Source of the DNA: Streptomyces bicolor
GTDB taxonomy: Bacteria; Actinomycetota; Actinomycetes; Streptomycetales; Streptomycetaceae
Reading direction: 5' to 3'
NCBI RefSeq assembly: GCF_000719285.1
Contig: NZ_JOFS01000062.1
Span: 1-24,297 of the forward strand
Length of the DNA: 24,297 nucleotides
The position numbers were made by a program, and so were the translations under genes. A model generated the notes under the pieces. The model saw nothing but the letters and a program-made list of their open reading frames with translations. It was not told the origin of the DNA and made no database searches. Of this stretch, positions 1 to 7,630 are shown one piece after another; position 1 is the first letter of the stretch; each line of letters opens with the position of its first letter.

Positions 1-87
1 GAACGCAACCCCCGCAACTACCTGGCATTTCTCGGACTTGCCGCCGCCCTCTGCTGCTACAAGCGACTCGTCCGCCTCACCACGTAG
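1..87 (+). pseudogene. IS5-family transposase, C-terminal fragment (cut by window edge)
   Basis: The window opens inside a frame that reads ERNPRNYLAFLGLAAALC and ends at a TAG at 85-87. The pattern of a short polar stretch, then an alanine/leucine-rich helix with CCYKRLVRL at the end, is how many actinobacterial IS5-family DDE transposases finish. Nothing upstream is visible, so whether the gene is whole cannot be judged. The sequence after the stop (GACACGGTCTTA, 88-99) may be the terminal inverted repeat of the element. A different reading frame begins immediately beyond it, which suggests the element ends near position 99. Confidence 0.6.
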
Positions 88-98
88 GACACGGTCTT

Positions 99-153
99 AA
101 CAACGGATTAGTGACTCCAGCAGCCGCATCAGCTCAGACTGGGACAAGGCCAT
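99..153 (-). pseudogene. 5' scrap of a transposase-like gene, truncated by the neighbouring IS5 end
   Basis: On the minus strand an ATG at 153 is preceded by a textbook Shine-Dalgarno (GGAGGAG, six bases upstream). It starts a frame reading MALSQSELMRLLESLIRC before a stop at about 99, where the IS5 end lies. The good ribosome site with only 18 codons suggests the first codons of a longer gene cut by insertion of the IS5 element. The opening residues resemble the N-terminus of some mutator/IS256-type transposases of Streptomyces, but 18 residues are too few to be certain. The alternative is a chance start. Confidence 0.35.
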
Positions 154-580
154 CGCGTGCTCCTCCGGTTGAACTGCCCGTTTACCAGGGAGACTTGCGC
201 GATGGCCTGCCCTTGCTCAGGGAGCATGCACGGTCAGCGGATGCACTCCCCGGGCAGACACCCGCGCGTTCCGGAACCACGCCCGGCTACACCACTTCAT
301 GGGACGCGATCCCAACAACGCCCCCTCCGAGCGACAGCCCGTTTCCACCAGGGGAGCCCGAGCCGGGGAAAGCACACCTCCCAGACATTACGACAATGCC
401 GAGGTTCCTGAAGCAGCCGTAAATCTGCGGTGATTCCAAGGTAAACGACTGTTGCTTTTGAAACGTGCTGTCCTGGCGCGTAATAGCCACCAGATACTTT
501 CGGCTCTTGACCTTCTGCCTTCGGTGAGGCTTCAGTGGTGCGCGCTCATACGTGGTACGTGTCGTCTGAGAGGAACTGTC
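154..580. other. Non-coding stretch between IS debris and the DNase gene
   Basis: No convincing gene is seen. The open frames here overlap in several registers, have mixed composition and lack good ribosome sites. A frame open upstream of the DNase start at 581 runs from 452, but the signal peptide and ribosome site place the true start at 581. The stretch therefore serves as leader and promoter region for the nuclease. No clear -35/-10 pair was identified. Confidence 0.4.
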
Positions 581-1858
581 GTGCAGCAGTACCGAAAGAG
601 ACGCTGGCTCGCGATCGCAGCGACAGGTGCGGCTTTCATTCTGTTCGCTGGTGCGGCGCCCGCCGGCGCCATAGCGAGCAGTCAGGACGAAAGCAGCAAA
701 GCCGCTGTTGTTTCGGAATTAACCCGCCTTACCCCGGAAACTACACCGGGCTCTGACAAACCCTCGAGCGAACCGGGTGCAAGCCGGCTCTCTGGCATGG
801 CAGCGAGTTGCACCGAGCCGGATGAGAACGGCCGGGGGTCCTGCGTCGAGTACAAAAGTCCCGGCACCATACCGGCCCTGCCGAACGGCGAAGGCAACAT
901 GCAATTGGCGGCAGTTGCGCCGCCTCAGTGGTGCGAGAGAGCCCAGGGCGTGGTGTATGCCACGCGCACTCAGGCCTGCCAGATCGACTCGGTCTACTAC
1001 GAGACGTATGTGGTGCGCAACGGCACCCGGACGACGACAGGTGAGGCCAATCTCCTCCTCATCAACTACAGCTACGGCAGCACCAGTGAGTCCCGCATAG
1101 CCCATCAGCTCGACGTCACCGCCTTCAGTGGCTGGGGCGACGCGCTCAAGGGCTCCTACAGCGGCAACGCGCGAGTCGGCTATGCCTGCACCAAGGAGAG
1201 CGGTTCGTTTTCCGCAAAGCCGATCCAACCGCTGAACCAGTGGCACACAGGCGAGGCGTTCTTCGACTCGACAGCGACCGCCGCCGGCGCTGTCGGGGAG
1301 TGCGGCACGGGATGGAACCTGACCTTCACCAATCCGGGCTACACCTCGACGACGTATGTGGTCCCCGTTTTTCGCCAGTTCCGGTGTGACAACAACACTG
1401 CAGGGCGGACCGACCCCGGCTGCGTCGTGCCGTGGTACGCCTCGGCCGTCCACTACAGCCAGGCCTCCTACCCTGACCTGGCCTCCCATGTTTCACGCGC
1501 CCAGGCCTCAGGCCTGCCGGGAGCGACCTTCGAGGCACCGCTGACTCGCACGACGGATCCGGCGGTCAACGCAGACAACCGCCAGAAGGCATGTGGCGAT
1601 GCGCCCAGCGTGACCGGCAAATCATGCGACGAATACCCTGTCGCCAGCTCCTATCAGGGCCTTTCGGCCGGCGGCACCCGCCGCACCTTCGATGGATGCC
1701 AGTTCCCCGGCATCCCGGCCGGGCAAGGCCCCACAGGCGTCAGCGTCTGCATGATCACCGCTACGGAGAACAACTCACAGGGCGGACTGCACTCCGCTAT
1801 GTATCGCACTGAACGCGTCCTCGACAAGGACCCGTTCCGTGTAGTGGTGACGCCCTGA
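581..1858 (+). CDS. Secreted NucA/NucB-type deoxyribonuclease
   Basis: The predicted 425-residue protein should be exported and cut DNA outside the cell. I chose the GTG at 581 because it has a purine-rich site (GAGAGGA) upstream and gives a classic signal peptide: QQYRKRR, a hydrophobic core (LAIAATGAAFILFAGAAP), then AGA-like cleavage near residue 30. An earlier ATG at 452 would bury the signal. Residues 60-300 are a cysteine-containing region without a recognised domain. The C-terminus carries the NucA/NucB signature: SCDEYPVASS (residues 348-357), with the acidic Glu351 of the D-E-Y-P motif, and ENNSQGG (396-402), with the conserved Glu/Asn and Gly. The family includes Bacillus NucB (secreted DNase) and NucA (competence DNA-entry nuclease). 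Two stem-loops follow the stop. The next gene resembles the Bacillus inhibitor of NucA. Substrate and metal use are inferred from family. Confidence 0.8.
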   Translation: MQQYRKRRWLAIAATGAAFILFAGAAPAGAIASSQDESSKAAVVSELTRLTPETTPGSDKPSSEPGASRLSGMAASCTEPDENGRGSCVEYKSPGTIPALPNGEGNMQLAAVAPPQWCERAQGVVYATRTQACQIDSVYYETYVVRNGTRTTTGEANLLLINYSYGSTSESRIAHQLDVTAFSGWGDALKGSYSGNARVGYACTKESGSFSAKPIQPLNQWHTGEAFFDSTATAAGAVGECGTGWNLTFTNPGYTSTTYVVPVFRQFRCDNNTAGRTDPGCVVPWYASAVHYSQASYPDLASHVSRAQASGLPGATFEAPLTRTTDPAVNADNRQKACGDAPSVTGKSCDEYPVASSYQGLSAGGTRRTFDGCQFPGIPAGQGPTGVSVCMITATENNSQGGLHSAMYRTERVLDKDPFRVVVTP

Positions 1859-1871
1859 CTCCACCAGCAGT

Positions 1872-1891
1872 GCGTCACCTCACAGTGACGC
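1872..1891. terminator. Short stem-loop after the DNase gene
   Basis: GCGTCAC (1872-1878) pairs perfectly with GTGACGC (1885-1891) around a six-base loop. It starts 13 bases after the stop codon. Its 3' arm shares two bases with the next, larger hairpin, so the two cannot both form fully. No T-run follows, as is usual for actinobacterial terminators. Confidence 0.5.
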
Positions 1892-1939
1892 GGCGCCGGG
1901 GAGCAGTAGCGGATTCGTCCGGACGCTCCCCGGCGCCGC
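1890..1939. terminator. Strong 15-bp perfect inverted repeat between DNase and inhibitor-like gene
   Basis: GCGGCGCCGGGGAGC (1890-1904) is exactly complementary to GCTCCCCGGCGCCGC (1925-1939), with a 20-base loop. The GC-rich 15-bp stem between two plus-strand genes suits a factor-independent terminator or an attenuator. It would limit read-through from the nuclease into the inhibitor-like gene, or the latter may have its own promoter in the remaining 54 bases. Activity is inferred from structure only. Confidence 0.6.
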
Positions 1940-1993
1940 ACTCGGGGCGAGAAGCCGATGCCATCGAAGCTAGCCTGAAACGGAGGAGGATCC

Positions 1994-2605
1994 ATGAACG
2001 CCTCATGGCACGACGTCTTCGTGACGGAAGGCACCTTCGGGCTGCTCGATGACGGGGAGATCCCGGTGCATTCCGCTGACTGGTCGAACGGGCTGATCGC
2101 GCCGATGCTCCAGGGCGGCGCCCTTGTCCGCACAGGTATCCAGACGGGATACGTCCGCGTCTACGTCCGCGCCGAGAGCCAACCGGCCGAAGAGATCGAC
2201 GAGTCACGCCCCTGGGAAGAGGTCGTGGAGGCAACCGTCACCGCTCCCCGAAACCGCCTCCGGCTCGAATCGCTCGACTATGGGCCGCCTGCCCCTGACA
2301 TCCCCCTGACTACCACGGACACCACCCAGTACCGCGTCCGAGTCCACGCCACCGGAAGGGACGCCCCCCAAAGGCATACCGCCCAGATGCCGCCGGAGGA
2401 GTATCTGCTGCTGGTCTGGCCCGCCGAATCAGCGCCCACCCACACCCTGCGCACCAGTAGCCGGCTCGAAGAAGAGGAACAAGCCGAAGCCGCCCACCCG
2501 CATCCCCCACGCATGCACCCGGCCGAACCCCCTGAAGCAACAGCGGAGCGAGAGATCCGCACCCGACTCGACGAAGCACTGAAAAGGCGCCGGAAGGATC
2601 AGTAG
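1994..2605 (+). CDS. ComJ/Nin-like protein, probable inhibitor of the upstream DNase
   Basis: The 203-residue protein has no signal peptide and starts at an ATG with an excellent ribosome site (GGAGGAGGATCC ATG). It shows the scattered pattern I associate with Bacillus ComJ/Nin, the inhibitor of the NucA nuclease. There is an N-terminal beta segment with FVTEGTFGLLDD, then ADWSNGLIAPMLQGG (residues 28-42), a beta strand GYVRVYVRAE, a strand ending RLRLESLDY, and a closing PPEEYLLLVWPA, matching the family's L-P-x-x-Y-x-L-x-x-W block. The last about 55 residues are a charged extension rich in Glu, Pro and Arg (EEEEQAEAAHPHPPR, DEALKRRRK) not expected in Nin. Location directly after a NucA/NucB nuclease supports an immunity role. 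If that is right, it protects the cytosol from nuclease before export. The family match is by eye and moderate. Confidence 0.55.
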   Translation: MNASWHDVFVTEGTFGLLDDGEIPVHSADWSNGLIAPMLQGGALVRTGIQTGYVRVYVRAESQPAEEIDESRPWEEVVEATVTAPRNRLRLESLDYGPPAPDIPLTTTDTTQYRVRVHATGRDAPQRHTAQMPPEEYLLLVWPAESAPTHTLRTSSRLEEEEQAEAAHPHPPRMHPAEPPEATAEREIRTRLDEALKRRRKDQ

Positions 2606-2815
2606 CGGGAATTCGGCGCGGCCTCGCTCACTGATAGCCGGTGCTCGTGCCGTGTGAACCCCGGATGAGCCGCGCTGACGTGACGTGCAAGTACCCCGCG
2701 AGGGGTGGGCAGTTGGCCTTGCGAACCGGCTTGGTCCCTTCCCCGAGGCGCTGTTGCCCCGGATCACGATCAGGCGCGATGTCTTCCGTTCCCACCGTGC
2801 CCGGCGCGCTCTCCG

Positions 2816-3184
2816 TCACGCGTCGTCGCCCTTGATGCTCAGCTTCACCCGGTTCTCGTGGAAGTTTTCCCAGTTCATGACCAGGCGGAAGCGCTGGTGT
2901 GCCTCCAGGCGTTCCGCGTCGGCCGGCTCCTGGCCCCGCTGCACGCGGGCGTCCCCGGACTGCACGAGCTCCGCGAGGGCGATGCGGACGTCGTCGGCAT
3001 CCTGGCTGGTGGCGGCCGCCAGTCGCTCCAGGGAGCCGGTGAAGTCAGGCTGACTGGCGATCCCGATCAGCATCGTCAGCGGGAAGCCCTGGCGGGGCAA
3101 GACGTGGTCCCAGCCCGAAGCCCACCAGTCGTTGTGCATCGCCAGGTCCCGGCGCGGCCCAGGCACCGACGGGTTCTCAGTCAT
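2816..3184 (-). CDS. Small protein with possible winged-helix segment, unknown function
   Basis: A 122-residue soluble protein, not recognised. The ATG at 3184 is preceded by GAGGA ten bases upstream. It begins with a proline/arginine-rich leader and an aromatic motif, DWWASGWDHVLP. Its middle (about residues 48-83, FTGSLERLAAATSQDADDVR then IALAELVQSGDARVQ) looks like helix-turn-helix followed by a wing, as in many winged-helix regulators. The end is charged and polar (FRLVMNWENFHENRVKL). It lies 64 bases downstream of the next minus-strand gene and is probably co-transcribed with it. A DNA-binding role is a guess from secondary-structure impression only. Confidence 0.55.
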   Translation of the reverse strand: MTENPSVPGPRRDLAMHNDWWASGWDHVLPRQGFPLTMLIGIASQPDFTGSLERLAAATSQDADDVRIALAELVQSGDARVQRGQEPADAERLEAHQRFRLVMNWENFHENRVKLSIKGDDA

Positions 3185-3248
3185 CCGCAGCTATTCCTCG
3201 AAACGGTCAAACGCTCGCAGCCTACGCACTGTTGTGCGCGAAGCGTTG

Positions 3249-3758
3249 TCACGCGCGCCCGACCCAGGCTTGATGGTGGGACGCGACATGCAGCCCCTCG
3301 CGCAGGCGGCCGCGCAGGACACCAACGCGTGTCCTGCCCTCCACGACCTGCAGCCCGCTGTCTGACGGGTCCAGCAGGCGTCGGACGATCAGGATCAGCG
3401 GGCGCAGCCACGTCCCGTGCTCTTCCCAGTGCCGACCCACCTCGGGGCGGCGAACCTTGACCCAGTGCACCGGGTTCTCGGCGTAGCTCTCGATACAGCC
3501 GGCATCGGACGCTCCGGTCGGCATCCTGACGAAGTCCGCGGCCGGGATCGTCTCCAGCCGCCACCTGACGTCGCGCAGGTCGATGCCGCCGTAGTCGCGT
3601 ACGAAGGCAGCGTTGTCGCCGTGGTCGAAGAGAAACTGCTCGAGGACGTCGTCCGGCCACTGCAAGGAGACCAGCGCCGGGTCGGCGCGGAAGCGGGCGA
3701 AGCTGAGGCCGCCGTCTTGGCGGCGTGCCATCAGCGGGCTGAGGTCGCTCAACTTCAT
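3249..3758 (-). CDS. Conserved-looking hypothetical protein
   Basis: A frame of 169 residues from ATG 3758 (MKLSDLSPLMARRQDGG). An upstream in-frame ATG at 3809 would add 17 residues of low-complexity Thr/Gly/Arg and is less likely. The ribosome site is weak in either case. The protein is cytosolic, with no membrane segment or signal. Visible features are a Trp/Asp-rich middle (WPDDVLEQFLFDHGDNAAF), GIDLRDVRWRLETIPAADF, and a Gly/Arg-rich end, VVEGRTRVGVLRGRLREG followed by LHVASHHQAWVGR. The end has the look of a conserved nucleotide or ligand loop but I cannot assign a family. It probably forms a two-gene unit with the gene ending at 2816. Confidence 0.6.
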   Translation of the reverse strand: MKLSDLSPLMARRQDGGLSFARFRADPALVSLQWPDDVLEQFLFDHGDNAAFVRDYGGIDLRDVRWRLETIPAADFVRMPTGASDAGCIESYAENPVHWVKVRRPEVGRHWEEHGTWLRPLILIVRRLLDPSDSGLQVVEGRTRVGVLRGRLREGLHVASHHQAWVGRA

Positions 3759-4189
3759 GCCGCCAGGTGTACCGCAGGTTCCCGACAGGGTTCCTCTGCT
3801 CCGGTTCAACTCGGATTCGAGTCACGCGGACCCGGCTTGGCCAGGTCGGGCGTCAGTGACCTCGTCGAGGCGAGCGCAATCGGCCCCAATAGTTCGTGAA
3901 GATCAGGCGTCTTGAGATGCTCGGGAGGGCGTCTCCATTTTGGGACCACCGGGCTGACGGGGCCGGGGCCTGCCCAGTCGACCATGCGACCGATCTCCTG
4001 GCGGGCGCCCGCCTGTGGGTCAGGACGATCGCGTTGCTACCCGCGCGATCCGCGTGAGGGTTGTGCGCATGCCGTGGCGGCTCACGACGATGCGGCGCTC
4101 CGGGGTGGTGCCGGCGAAGACGACCCGGCCAACCGCCCCCGCCACTGCGGCGGGGTTGAGTCCGTAGGCAGCCTGGACCGCCGCGATCG

Positions 4190-4360
4190 CCTGCTCGTAC
4201 GTGTCGGTCCGCGTAGCTAGCTCCGGCCCAGGCGCCGAGGAGGCTGCCGGCCAGCAGGTTAACCGGCCAGCGGACAGCGACCTCAGCGGCCGGGACCGCT
4301 GCCAGCCGGGCGGGCAAGGCGACCACGACCAGGCTCAGGCATGCCTGTGCCCTTTCGGCG
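4190..4360 (-). pseudogene. Possible fragment of a TauE/SafE-type membrane transporter
   Basis: On the minus strand a stretch reads AQACLSLVVVALPARLAAVP, AAEVAVRWPVNLLAGSLLG, AWAGASYA. The order of a hydrophobic helix, a Trp-Pro turn and a small-residue helix ending GSLLGAWAGAS resembles the C-terminal half of sulfite-exporter-type (TauE/SafE) proteins. The frame has no transporter-like N-terminus, and a different frame takes over after AGASY, so it would be a frameshifted remnant. Recognition is by pattern only. Confidence 0.35.
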
Positions 4361-4476
4361 GGACCCACGAGGAAAGGAACGAAACAATCCGACCTCGACT
4401 CATGACGGTGGCAGAGGCACAAGCCCGGGCGGCGGACCTGGCGGCAGGCGCAGATGGTGCTGTTCCGGACTGAGGG

Positions 4477-4502
4477 GCCCGGTTTGAGAGGTCAAACCGG
4501 GC
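4477..4502. terminator. Perfect 11-bp stem-loop
   Basis: GCCCGGTTTGA (4477-4487), loop GAGG, TCAAACCGGGC (4492-4502): a perfect stem with a four-base loop. It begins four bases after a plus-strand stop at 4473 and lies about 107 bases past the end of the minus-strand immunity gene, so it could end transcription from either side. No T-tract follows on either strand. Confidence 0.6.
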
Positions 4503-4609
4503 ACCTATCCAGACAGGGTCACAACTCGTACGGGCCCTCTGACTTGCACCTAAGGGCCACATTTCCATTGTGCACCAGAAGCGTCATGACATCCGCGAGA
4601 ACGCAGATC

Positions 4610-4954
4610 TCACGAGGGATTCTTTACTCCGATACATCCGATCACTCTCGTCAGATCAGAGCTAAGAAACAGTTGATAGTAATACCCTTCACTTTTGCGG
4701 TCATCGATATACCCGATCAGAAGCTCTCGATCACCACTCGCAGCGAGACTGGCTACCGCTTCCTCAAACCCAATCGAAGGGCGGTTGAGTTCTTGCGATA
4801 TCCGCAGTCGTCTGGCATATGTGCGATGAAGTCTCGTGGCAGGGATCTCACCCGGCCAAACCTCGAAGTCCGCCCCAGCCACGAGGGCACTCTTTGCCTG
4901 AGAACTGGCGGAAGACTCGTCACGGAATGCCTGCATCAATTCATCTCGGTCCAT
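4610..4954 (-). CDS. Putative immunity protein for the RHS-ART toxin
   Basis: A 114-residue acidic, soluble protein (MDRDELMQAFRDESSASSQ ...) lacking signal or membrane segments. The ATG at 4954 has a strong purine site (AAAGGGGTGAG) that overlaps the end of the toxin gene. The toxin stop codon and this start are separated by only two bases, so the genes are translationally coupled. Position directly after a polymorphic-toxin C-terminus is the standard place for the cognate immunity gene. No immunity family was recognised. Visible features are a basic middle (RLHRTYARRLRISQELNRP) and a beta-rich end (RELLIGYIDDRKSEGYYYQL). Base composition is clearly more AT-rich than the flanks, suggesting recent acquisition with the toxin tip. 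An in-frame ATG at 4987 exists but lies inside the toxin frame. Confidence 0.65.
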   Translation of the reverse strand: MDRDELMQAFRDESSASSQAKSALVAGADFEVWPGEIPATRLHRTYARRLRISQELNRPSIGFEEAVASLAASGDRELLIGYIDDRKSEGYYYQLFLSSDLTRVIGCIGVKNPS

Positions 4955-4956
4955 TC

Positions 4957-7146
4957 TCACCCCTTTCGTCTTCGTGGATCGAACCACGATCCACCGCCAA
5001 TACTGATCTCGGGCGCTTCGACAACGCTGAAGAGTAGATGCTCTTCCTCAAACCAGCTTCCATCCAGCTCAGTGTCGTGAACCTGGACGTCCCTGTTTGG
5101 CACACCGCCCTGAGGAACTCGCATCACCACCCCACCTGTACCGTATTCATCAGCAAATTCTGTTGCTATGTCAAGGTCGTGAGACCAGGAAGTCATCTCA
5201 CTACCTGTATCGCCACCGACATGCCGCTTCGGATCCGAATGTCCCCCGAACGGAACAGCTTGGCCTTCAAGCGCATCAGCATGCTTCTGATGCCCGTTGG
5301 GCACGCCCCGGGAAAGGTATCCATCTCCGATGTCGCAGTTGTGAACGAGGACTGGGGTGTCAGCTGCGAGCACGTAGTACGCGTGGATGTCCGTGATGGT
5401 CAGATCGTGAGTGCGCTGCCGCTTGTCGAAGTGACGGTTGGCTGTGACCTCCGCCGTGTGCCCCGACGGGGTGTGCAGCTTCATGCCGGGCTTCAGGTCG
5501 CCGGCCTTGATCCATGCCTGCTCAGACTCGGCCCAGAAGGGATGGGTCGTTGTGGCGATCAGAGCCTGCTTCTTACCCGAGGGGGATATCACCGTGAGGT
5601 CAGAGAAGTGCTTGTCGTCCTCGGTGACGATGGTGCCTGCCACCTCACGGACCGTTGTCTTGCCGTTCTTCGGGTCGGTCGTGACGACCTTGTCGCCGAG
5701 CTTCACCTTCTCGATCGGCTTGGTACCGCCGCCGGCCAGCAGGACCTTTGTGCCGGGCAGGAAGCTGTGGCACTCGGTCTTTTTCTTTTTCTTGAGTGCC
5801 GCCGCCGCCTTCTTTCTGGCGTCCGCCAGTTTGTCCGCAGCCTTGGAAAGACCGGCCCTCGCCTTGCTAACCCACTTGTTGGCCTTCCACAGGTCTTTGG
5901 CCCCACCGATCAGGTCCCCAACCAGGTCGGTCACCCGCTTGGCGAGCCTGAGGCCCTTCGACCAGTTCCACGGCGCGCCGTACTTGGCGAGGATCTTGCC
6001 CGCCAGGCCGCCCGCGAAGCTGCCTGCGATGTTGAGTACGGTTTCGCCGCAGGCACCGACGTCACCGCTGGAGATGCAGTCCAGGGCCGCGTCCACGCCC
6101 AGGATGTCCCGGACGATCTTGACGAGGGCCTTGCCCGCGGACTTGATCCGCTGCTTGGCGGAAGCCTGCTGCTGTTGTGCCCCCGCCAGATTCGCGGACG
6201 CCACGCTGTAGTCGGACTGCGCCTGGGTGACCTTCGGGTCGGTGGTGGTGCTGGTGACAGGCTTGCCCCCAGTGCACTCGATCACCCCCTGGTGGCAGTC
6301 CGCGAGGATCATGCCGCTGGGGTCGGCGTGCGTGACCGGCGAGTTGTTCGCGTACGCGTAGCCGTTGATCTGCTGGGGCTGCGTGTACTCGATGACCGGG
6401 TCGACCGAGATGAACTTGCCGATCACCGGGTCGTACTCACGCGCCCCCAGGTGGGTCAGGCCGGTCGAGGCGTCGATGGTGCCGCCGACGTAGCCCTTCT
6501 CGCCCGGCCAGGTGCCAGTCTTCTCGCCGCGGTAGACGCCGTAGGGGTCGAAGCGGCGTTGGCTGATCGCGCCGGTCGTGGCGTCGATCGCCACCTCGCC
6601 GGTGCCGTGGTGATCCGAGGCGACATAGGACAGCTTGGCCGCGGTGCGGACTGCGACGGTCTGGCCGGCGAAGTCGTAGTAGCGGGTGGCCTCCTTCTTG
6701 GTGCCGTCGGCCGACAGCTTCAGCTCGGTGCCGGGCAGGTAGACGGTGGTACCGGTCGGGTCCTTGCGGACGAGGCGGTTGCCGGAGCCGTCGTAGAGGT
6801 AGCTCGTCTTCGAGCCGTTCGCCTCGGTGACCTCGTTGAGCTTGCCGGTGTCGGTCCAGGTCAGTGACTGGGCGTTGCCGCCGATGGTGCGCTTGGTGGT
6901 GTTGCCCGCGTCGTCGTACTCGTACGTCGACTGCTTCTCCCCGGTCGGGGTCCTCTCGGTGACCTTGGTGAGCTGGTGCGGGCCGTCACCCAGGGCGCCG
7001 GCGGTGCCGTACTCGTAGCTGCGGGTGATGTTGGAGACCAAGGAAGCACGGCACTGGCTGCGCTGCCTCGGATGCTGCGGCATTTCGCGGTGGTGGCAGC
7101 TCGCCGCCGGGGCCGGCCACCGCGCTGCGGCATCGCGCTGCAGCAA
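4957..7146 (-). pseudogene. Orphan RHS C-terminus with Hint domain and predicted ADP-ribosyltransferase toxin tip; 5' truncated
   Basis: The frame is 729 codons. Residues 1-37 are unrelated low-complexity sequence with no credible start. RHS sequence begins at about residue 38 (SNITRSYEYG, near 7035). It then shows YD repeats (TYEYDDAGNTTK, SYLYDGSGNRLVRK), the RHS core (FDPYGVYRGE, GLTHLGAREYDPVIGKFISV DP, NGYAYANNSPV, DPSG at residues 275-278), a helical linker rich in Ala/Lys (310-457), a Hint autoprocessing domain from Cys459 (CHSFLPGTKVLL) with the TTTHPFW block (His535) and terminal VHNC (Asn603-Cys604), and a tip of about 125 residues. The tip has YLSRGVP (Arg613), TSWS (653-655) and WFEEEHLL (Glu700-702), the R-S-E order of ADP-ribosyltransferases. 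A full RHS protein is far longer and has export domains, so this is a displaced tip that may recombine with an intact RHS gene or be silent. Confidence 0.75.
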
Positions 7147-7630
7147 GACTCCGGCGCCACCGCTTTCAGCGCGGCTTTGACCAGCAATGCAGGCATGCGC
7201 TGATCATGACGCAACACCAGGCCCGGTCCGACGCCAACCAGGGCGACATGGACGCGGACTCCCCGTCGCATCAGGAGGAACGCCGCGGCAGCCCCCGAGG
7301 GTTCACCACTGCGCGGGCTGCCGCTGCACGCGAGATACCGCCCCGGCCACCGCGATACCCGTCTTGTGCATGTACCGCATATCTCTCCTTCGACTCACGG
7401 GCACGGCTTGTGCCCACGGCCGCACGCCACCGGATCCCGGGGCGTGCCGTTCGGTTGGTTCGGCATCGAGTTCATCGGGCTGGGGGTTGTTGCACAGCCG
7501 TGTCTCGGGCGTGAAACAAAGCAGGTCACAGGCTTGGGTTGGCGAGATGGCGTCTTTCGCGGTGGTGGGGCGCGTGTTGGGATGAGACGCCGCTGCAGCT
7601 CACGCGGTCGGCACGGGGGAAGGAAGCGAT
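7036..7630. other. Junction and leader region before the nSTAND1 gene
   Basis: The RHS homology stops near 7035 and no gene is recognised before 7631. Several overlapping frames exist with high Arg/Pro/Ala content and no ribosome site. The stretch likely holds the breakpoint that removed the RHS 5' part and the promoter region of the downstream gene. The last bases (GGGGGAAGGAAGCGAT before ATG 7631) form a good ribosome site. Confidence 0.4.

Larger units (their letters stand above)
3760..4609. other. About 850 bases of decayed sequence without an intact gene
   Basis: Open frames exist on both strands but none has a consistent start, ribosome site and protein-like composition over its length. 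Within it lie a possible TauE/SafE remnant (about 4190-4360, minus), an unassigned minus-strand fragment (about 4025-4215, reading TDTYEQAIAAVQAAYGLN and ending in a stop), and a short plus-strand frame ending at 4473 just before a perfect hairpin. The pattern fits old gene fragments left between mobile DNA. Confidence 0.45.

Noticed and set aside
2705..3460. Plus-strand open frame opposite the two small minus-strand genes
   Set aside because: Rich in Arg/Pro/His with no motif. The minus-strand genes have better composition, and the downstream one has a ribosome site.
4201..4473. Plus-strand frame ending just before the 4477-4502 hairpin
   Set aside because: Low-complexity composition and no ribosome site at its ATG. 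Only its last 23 codons look remotely protein-like, too little to call a gene.
5038..6867. Long plus-strand open frame (609 codons)
   Set aside because: It is antisense to the RHS gene, which has clear YD, core and Hint motifs. The plus frame is Leu/Arg/Val/Asp-rich without motifs, a usual shadow in GC-rich DNA.
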